From positions 1-17,999 of the forward strand of contig JALFRH010000065.1 in NCBI GenBank assembly GCA_022785155.1: a stretch of 17,999 bases of DNA. The letters run 5' to 3'. Below, piece after piece: positions 14,172 to 17,999 of this stretch (position 1 is its first letter; each line of letters starts with the position of its first letter). The notes beneath the pieces were generated by a model. The model was not told where the DNA came from. It did not search any database and saw only the letters and a list, made by a program, of their open reading frames with translations. A program made the position numbers and the translations under genes. Source of the stretch: Spirochaetales bacterium (GTDB taxonomy: Bacteria > Spirochaetota > Spirochaetia > Sphaerochaetales > Sphaerochaetaceae).

Positions 14172-14795
14172 ATGCAAATGAAAGAAGAAAAAGAACTTGT
14201 GGCAACCTTTATGGGCCGCTCCTATGAGAGGGGACTTACCACCAGCACAGGCGGCAATCTCAGCATGCGTGTAGGCTCTGTTATGCTTATTACTCCCTCT
14301 GGCCTGGATAAATCCAGCTTGAAGGCTGAAGATATTGCTGAAGTGGATATAGAGACAGGAGAGAATCTTACTCCAGAAAAAAAGCTTTCCATTGAGACGG
14401 AGATGCATCGTATGATTTATCTAAAGCGTCCCGATTGTGTAAGCGTAATGCACTCCCATCCGACTTTCTGCTGCCTGTATTCAGCATCCGACGAGTCAAT
14501 TGACACGACACTAATAGCAGAAAGCTGGTATTTATTAGATAAAGTCGTAAAGGTTCCATATGCCCTGATGGGTACCAAGGAACTTGCCGAGAGAGTCTCT
14601 GATTACGCATCCAAGGGAGGAAACGCCTTCTTATTGGAGAACCATGGAGCACTATGTATCGGAAAGAGCCCATTAAATGCCTTCGATAGGCTTGAGTGCT
14701 TGGAGCAGGCAGCCAAGCTTTCAGTGTTTTCACATATAGTGAAGACGGAGGGCATTGGAAAAAAAGAAAGAAATAGAATTGCAGATATGCGATAG
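14172..14795 (+). CDS. Class II (fuculose-phosphate-type) aldolase
   Basis: A 207-residue zinc aldolase of the class II aldolase/adducin family. Such enzymes split ketose-1-phosphates such as L-fuculose-1-phosphate into dihydroxyacetone phosphate and an aldehyde. The zinc site is complete: H94 and H96 in HSHP and H158 in ENHG. E75, in SIETEMH, matches the catalytic Glu73 of E. coli FucA. STGGNLS at 25-31 and TPSGLDK at 41-47 are the phosphate-binding loops. The start may be 14172 or 14178. Neither has an RBS, and the promoter's position favours leaderless translation from 14172. It heads an operon with a split transketolase: its stop overlaps the RBS of the next gene. The sugar is unknown, and ribulose-, rhamnulose- or deoxyribulose-phosphate aldolase are alternatives. 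Confidence 0.88.
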   Translation: MQMKEEKELVATFMGRSYERGLTTSTGGNLSMRVGSVMLITPSGLDKSSLKAEDIAEVDIETGENLTPEKKLSIETEMHRMIYLKRPDCVSVMHSHPTFCCLYSASDESIDTTLIAESWYLLDKVVKVPYALMGTKELAERVSDYASKGGNAFLLENHGALCIGKSPLNAFDRLECLEQAAKLSVFSHIVKTEGIGKKERNRIADMR

Positions 14796-14803
14796 GAGAA
14801 AAC

Positions 14804-15643
14804 ATGGACAATAAAAAACTAGAAGAAATCAAAGAAAAGGCCTTTGAGATAAGATGCCTTACAATCAATGAGATTTCCTCCTTTGGCTCTGGTCATATTG
14901 GAGGCGCCATGAGTATTTCCGATCTCTTGGCACTTTTGTATTTTGATGTAATGAACGTAGATCCAAAGGATCCCAAGAAAGAAGATAGAGACAGACTTGT
15001 TGTATCCAAAGGACACGCCGGTCCTGCAGTATATTCCACCCTTGCCCTTAAGGGATATTTCCCGAAAGAGATGCTTTCAACTCTTAACCAAGGTGGAACA
15101 AACCTTCCTTCCCATTGCGATATGCTCAAAACTCCCGGCATTGACTTTACAGCTGGTTCCCTTGGACAGGGTTTCTCCGCTGCAATGGGAATAGCAGCTG
15201 GAAACAGAGTGAAGGGTGTGGATGCCTGGACTTACACCATCATCGGAGACGGTGAGAGCCAGGAAGGACAGATTTGGGAAGCTGCGGAGTTTGCAGGAGC
15301 CCAGAAGCTTGATAGAGTAATCGCTTTTGAGGATCTCAACGGCCAGCAGCTTGATGGATATACAAAGGATATCATCCCAGAGGAAGCCGAGGCTGTAGCT
15401 CAGCGCTGGAGAAGCTTCGGCTGGAGTGCCGAAGTTGTGGACGGCCACGATATTGAAGCCCTGAAAAAAGCCATTGAGAGTGCAAAGAGCGTCAAAGGTC
15501 TACCACACATGATAGTTATGAAGACACAGAAGAGCCATGGTTATATTCCTGGAGAAGGAATAAAGTCCAACCACTCCATGCCTATCAAGAAAGAAGATGC
15601 TGAAGCCGCCATTAAGGCTCTCAAAGAAAGGGAGGGTAGATAA
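14804..15643 (+). CDS. Transketolase, N-terminal (TPP-binding) subunit
   Basis: A 279-residue protein corresponding to the N-terminal third of transketolase. It carries the thiamine diphosphate motif GDG (148-150) ... N179, within GDGESQEGQIWEAAEF and EDLNGQQLDG. The substrate-facing histidines are H31 (GSGHIGGAMS) and H71 (SKGHAGPAVY). Such half-enzymes pair with a separate pyrimidine-binding subunit, here the next gene, to move two-carbon ketol units between sugar phosphates. AGGAG at 14794-14798 lies 5 nt before the ATG and overlaps the aldolase stop. The split form is common in anaerobes and can be either the household transketolase or a pathway enzyme, as in apulose-phosphate or sulfosugar transketolases. 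The operon context favours a pathway role, but this is not proven. Confidence 0.93.
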   Translation: MDNKKLEEIKEKAFEIRCLTINEISSFGSGHIGGAMSISDLLALLYFDVMNVDPKDPKKEDRDRLVVSKGHAGPAVYSTLALKGYFPKEMLSTLNQGGTNLPSHCDMLKTPGIDFTAGSLGQGFSAAMGIAAGNRVKGVDAWTYTIIGDGESQEGQIWEAAEFAGAQKLDRVIAFEDLNGQQLDGYTKDIIPEEAEAVAQRWRSFGWSAEVVDGHDIEALKKAIESAKSVKGLPHMIVMKTQKSHGYIPGEGIKSNHSMPIKKEDAEAAIKALKEREGR

Positions 15644-15644
15644 G

Positions 15645-16592
15645 ATGAAAAGAGATGCACATGATTTCAATCACTATAAAGAAGCTGTAATCGGTGCAGC
15701 TGTAGATATCGCTTCCACCGATGACAGGGTTGTGTTTGTGGACTCAGACCTTTCTTCCTGTATAGGTTCCACTACTTTTGAAAAAGCTTACCCCAATAGA
15801 TTCTTCAACGTTGGAATAGCTGAGGCGAATATGGTGGGTGTGGCTGCAGGACTATCAAGTGTAGGGCTTGTACCATTTATCCACTCTTTCGGCTGCTTCA
15901 TGTCCCGTCGTGACTACGACCAGCTCTTTATTTCTCTCGGCTATACTCACCAGAGGGCTATATGTATCGGATCGGACCCTGGTATCACAGCCCAATATAA
16001 CGGTGGAACACATATGCCGTTTGAAGATATAGCCCTCTTCAGGCAGATTCCTGGTTTCGTAATCGTGGAGCCAAGCGATGCCCAGTCCCTCTATGATCTT
16101 ACATGGCAGGTTTATAAGTCTGGACAGAATGCATATATAAGGACACCGAGAAAGGGAATAAACTTCCGCTATAATCTTGAAGATAAGATTACTCTTGGCA
16201 AGGGCATCGAGCTCTTGGACGGAAAGGATGTGGCCATCATTGCCACAGGAATAGTAATGGTGGACGAAGCAATGAAGGCGGCTTCCCTACTAAAGGAAAA
16301 GGGAATCGAAGCGACTGTAGTGGATCTTCATACTATCCGTCCTTTGGATACGGAGCTTATTGAGAAAGTCGCAGAGAGAACAGGTAGGATTCTCGTTTGC
16401 GAAAACGGAAGATACTCTGGCGGTGTAGGCGAAATGATAGCAGGTCACCTTGCCACAGTCCTTCCTACAAAGATGAGTTTCTTAAATGTAGGCGAGAGAT
16501 ATGGTGAAGTCGGTAACCTTTCATACCTCAAGGAGGCTTTCGGCTTTACAGCAGAAAACATCGTAGACAAAGTGATGGGACTATTGGCGTGA
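15645..16592 (+). CDS. Transketolase, C-terminal (pyrimidine-binding) subunit
   Basis: A 315-residue partner of the preceding gene. It contains the Pyr domain, with the cofactor-activating glutamate E60 in FFNVGIAEANMVG, and the family segment GGTHMPFEDIALFRQIPG at 120-137. The C-terminal transketolase domain occupies about 185-315. The start at 15645 is chosen because GGAGGG at 15631-15636 lies 8 nt upstream and the gap to the previous stop is one base. The frame is open further upstream inside the previous gene, but nothing supports an earlier start. Its stop overlaps the next gene's GTG start (GTGA). Both halves are intact, so the complex should be functional. Confidence 0.93.
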   Translation: MKRDAHDFNHYKEAVIGAAVDIASTDDRVVFVDSDLSSCIGSTTFEKAYPNRFFNVGIAEANMVGVAAGLSSVGLVPFIHSFGCFMSRRDYDQLFISLGYTHQRAICIGSDPGITAQYNGGTHMPFEDIALFRQIPGFVIVEPSDAQSLYDLTWQVYKSGQNAYIRTPRKGINFRYNLEDKITLGKGIELLDGKDVAIIATGIVMVDEAMKAASLLKEKGIEATVVDLHTIRPLDTELIEKVAERTGRILVCENGRYSGGVGEMIAGHLATVLPTKMSFLNVGERYGEVGNLSYLKEAFGFTAENIVDKVMGLLA

Positions 16593-17326
16593 AGATAGTT
16601 TTGGAGACAATTCCTGTATGGGACGCTTTTAAGAAAGAAACCGAGTGTCCTATATGTCTATTAATGGAAGAAGCGGAGAAAGATGGTGTTTCCTACTATC
16701 TTTCTTCCGCCATCATGACACCGGAAGTGAGGGTTGAAACCAATGACAAAGGCTTTTGCCCTCACCATTTCCTTCTTCTTTCCCAGGGAGGAAAGCCCCA
16801 GAGTCTCGCCCTTGTAATGGATACTTACTACGAGAAGAACAAGGAGACCTTTTCCCCCTACTTCAAGGCCATAGCATCATCCACCAACCCAAGAAAGGCC
16901 CAGAAGGGTGTTGCGGGGCTTAGAAAGGCGGCAGAGGAAAGGGAGAAGGGCTGCCTTATATGTAAGAGAATGGAAGATAGATTGGAGAGGTATCTCTTTA
17001 CCGTTGCCTCCCTCTACAGCTCTGACAAAGAGTTCAAGGACTTTTTCTCTTCCTCCAAGGGATTATGTCTCCACCATTCACTGCTTTTAGGTGAAATGGC
17101 CGATGAAGCCTTGAAGGGTGATGAACTTATTTCTTTCATTCATGATCTCTTTTCTCTCTTGGAGAAAAATCTGGACAGGGTCCAGAAAGACGATTGGTGG
17201 ATGACACAGAAATATAAGAGTGAGAATAAAGATAAACCATGGAATGGAGCTGAGGATGCCCATAAGAGGGCAGTTGAGAAACTGGTCGGAAAGGTGAGGG
17301 TCATTGATCCGACGAAAAGCAAGTAG
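16589..17326 (+). CDS. DUF6062-type protein with two Cys/His modules
   Basis: A 245-residue, probably cytoplasmic protein that I associate with the DUF6062 family; no function is established. It contains a tandem duplication. Module 1 has C20-P-I-C23 and C57-P-H-H60; module 2 has C122-L-I-C125 and C160-L-H-H163. The distance between the two half-sites is 34-35 residues in each copy. Each module could bind one metal ion, most likely zinc, or a redox-sensitive Cys cluster. The C-terminus is helical and charged, with a DDWWMTQKY segment near 200. It starts with GTG overlapping the transketolase stop (GTGA), so its translation is coupled to the sugar enzymes. The terminator at 17348-17375 ends the operon. 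The context suggests a role linked to the pathway, but what it does is unknown. Confidence 0.75.
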   Translation: MKIVLETIPVWDAFKKETECPICLLMEEAEKDGVSYYLSSAIMTPEVRVETNDKGFCPHHFLLLSQGGKPQSLALVMDTYYEKNKETFSPYFKAIASSTNPRKAQKGVAGLRKAAEEREKGCLICKRMEDRLERYLFTVASLYSSDKEFKDFFSSSKGLCLHHSLLLGEMADEALKGDELISFIHDLFSLLEKNLDRVQKDDWWMTQKYKSENKDKPWNGAEDAHKRAVEKLVGKVRVIDPTKSK

Positions 17327-17347
17327 CTTCTTTATCCTCAATGATTT

Positions 17348-17375
17348 TCCTCCTATGGACGGGAGGATTTTTTTT
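17348..17375 (+). terminator. Rho-independent terminator of the aldolase-transketolase operon
   Basis: TCCTCC (17348-17353) pairs perfectly with GGAGGA (17362-17367) around an 8-nt loop and is followed by eight T residues. It lies 22 nt after the DUF6062 stop. The remaining stretch to 17462 holds no gene. Confidence 0.9.
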
Positions 17376-17462
17376 GTAATGATCATCTTCAATAAAAACA
17401 GAAACTACGCTGAAGAAAACACCGTCGGGATATAAAGGGTGGATATGATCAGAGTAGAAGGA

Positions 17463-17999
17463 TCACGTATTGTAATCGGAGTCCACTTTCTTACAGACAT
17501 CAGCTTTTTTCTTTCTGATTCTTCTTTTCTGTATATCAAGCATCAACTGGTCTTCTTCATCTTCTTTTCCTATGAGACAACGCTTCAGGAGCCTTTCGCT
17601 GAAGTCTGTCTTATTTATATGAAGATACTCTAGATATTCGTTTTCAAAACGATAGACAAGTATATATCCTTTTTCCTCAAGCATGGAAAAGGCTAGGGTA
17701 AGGGTCGGTTTTTTCTCTGTATGGAACTTCTGTGCCCTATCCTTTTCCGTTTTTGTAAGATAGGTGGAGGACCAAAAGACAGATAGAGGAATTGAGTCAC
17801 CATTTTTTACAAGGATATCTGTTCCATGTATGTCGATATCGATTGAATATGACTGTGGGAAAAACCTGGACATTATCACGGCAATCCTATGACTCTGTGT
17901 GGATTTTTTCTTATGGTCTTCTGCTTCACCATACTTGGAGAAGTACTCACGCATGGTGTCCCTGAATGATGAAAATACCTCTATCTTCTCTATGGAACT
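17463..17999 (-). CDS. Unrecognised protein, 5' end beyond the window
   Basis: At least 178 codons on the minus strand. The frame has an ATG at 17954, but it stays open to the window edge with no stop. The 15 codons before that ATG (SSIEKIEVFSSFRDT) read as ordinary protein and no RBS precedes it, so the true start probably lies outside. The middle part (VKNGDSIPLSVFWSSTYL, then TLAFSMLEEKGYILVYRF) suggests mixed beta/alpha structure. The C-terminus is highly basic (KRRIRKKKADVCKK). No transmembrane segment or known motif is visible, and I do not recognise the family. It converges on the transketolase operon. Confidence 0.65.
   Translation of the reverse strand, partial: SSIEKIEVFSSFRDTMREYFSKYGEAEDHKKKSTQSHRIAVIMSRFFPQSYSIDIDIHGTDILVKNGDSIPLSVFWSSTYLTKTEKDRAQKFHTEKKPTLTLAFSMLEEKGYILVYRFENEYLEYLHINKTDFSERLLKRCLIGKEDEEDQLMLDIQKRRIRKKKADVCKKVDSDYNT

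Noticed and set aside
1..17999. CRISPR array or insertion sequence
   Set aside because: No regularly spaced repeats, no cas genes and no transposase were found anywhere in the window.

Overview
The window looks like a chromosomal segment from a moderately low-GC anaerobe, probably from the gut. It has short intergenic gaps, tight operons, strong Rho-independent terminators, an oxygen-independent glycerol dehydrogenase and a split transketolase. A spirochaete (Sphaerochaeta- or Treponema-like) or a Firmicute would both fit. I could not settle this by reading and no rRNA or tRNA is present to anchor it.

Left flank (1-2370): a small stand-alone ankyrin-repeat protein ends at a strong terminator. 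On the opposite strand lies a two-gene unit, a VUT/YhhQ-family queuosine-precursor transporter followed by an overlapping short-chain dehydrogenase. The transporter leader carries a possible structured RNA element.

Defence island (about 2230-10840): a tightly packed plus-strand operon encodes an XRE regulator, HsdM, HsdS, a DUF3644 protein, HsdR and an Abi_C-type protein. Four genes form a complete type I restriction-modification system with its small regulator. The other two genes each carry an R-x(4-6)-H motif in a helical context, the signature of HEPN ribonucleases. The simplest reading is DNA restriction with two linked RNA-targeting, abortive-infection-like effectors. The island is visibly more AT-rich than the flanks (AAA, TTA and GTA codons instead of AAG and CTT/CTC) and ends at a long, probably bidirectional hairpin, so it was probably acquired horizontally.

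Right flank (10860-17999): prolyl-tRNA synthetase (minus) and glycerol dehydrogenase (plus) diverge from a shared control region. Glycerol dehydrogenase ends at a textbook terminator. A second operon follows: a class II (fuculose-phosphate-type) aldolase with a probable leaderless start, the N- and C-terminal halves of a split transketolase, and a DUF6062-type protein with two Cys/His metal-site-like modules. Together these look like a sugar-phosphate cleavage and rearrangement route for an unidentified pentose, deoxysugar or branched sugar. The last gene, on the minus strand, runs off the right edge and is not recognised.
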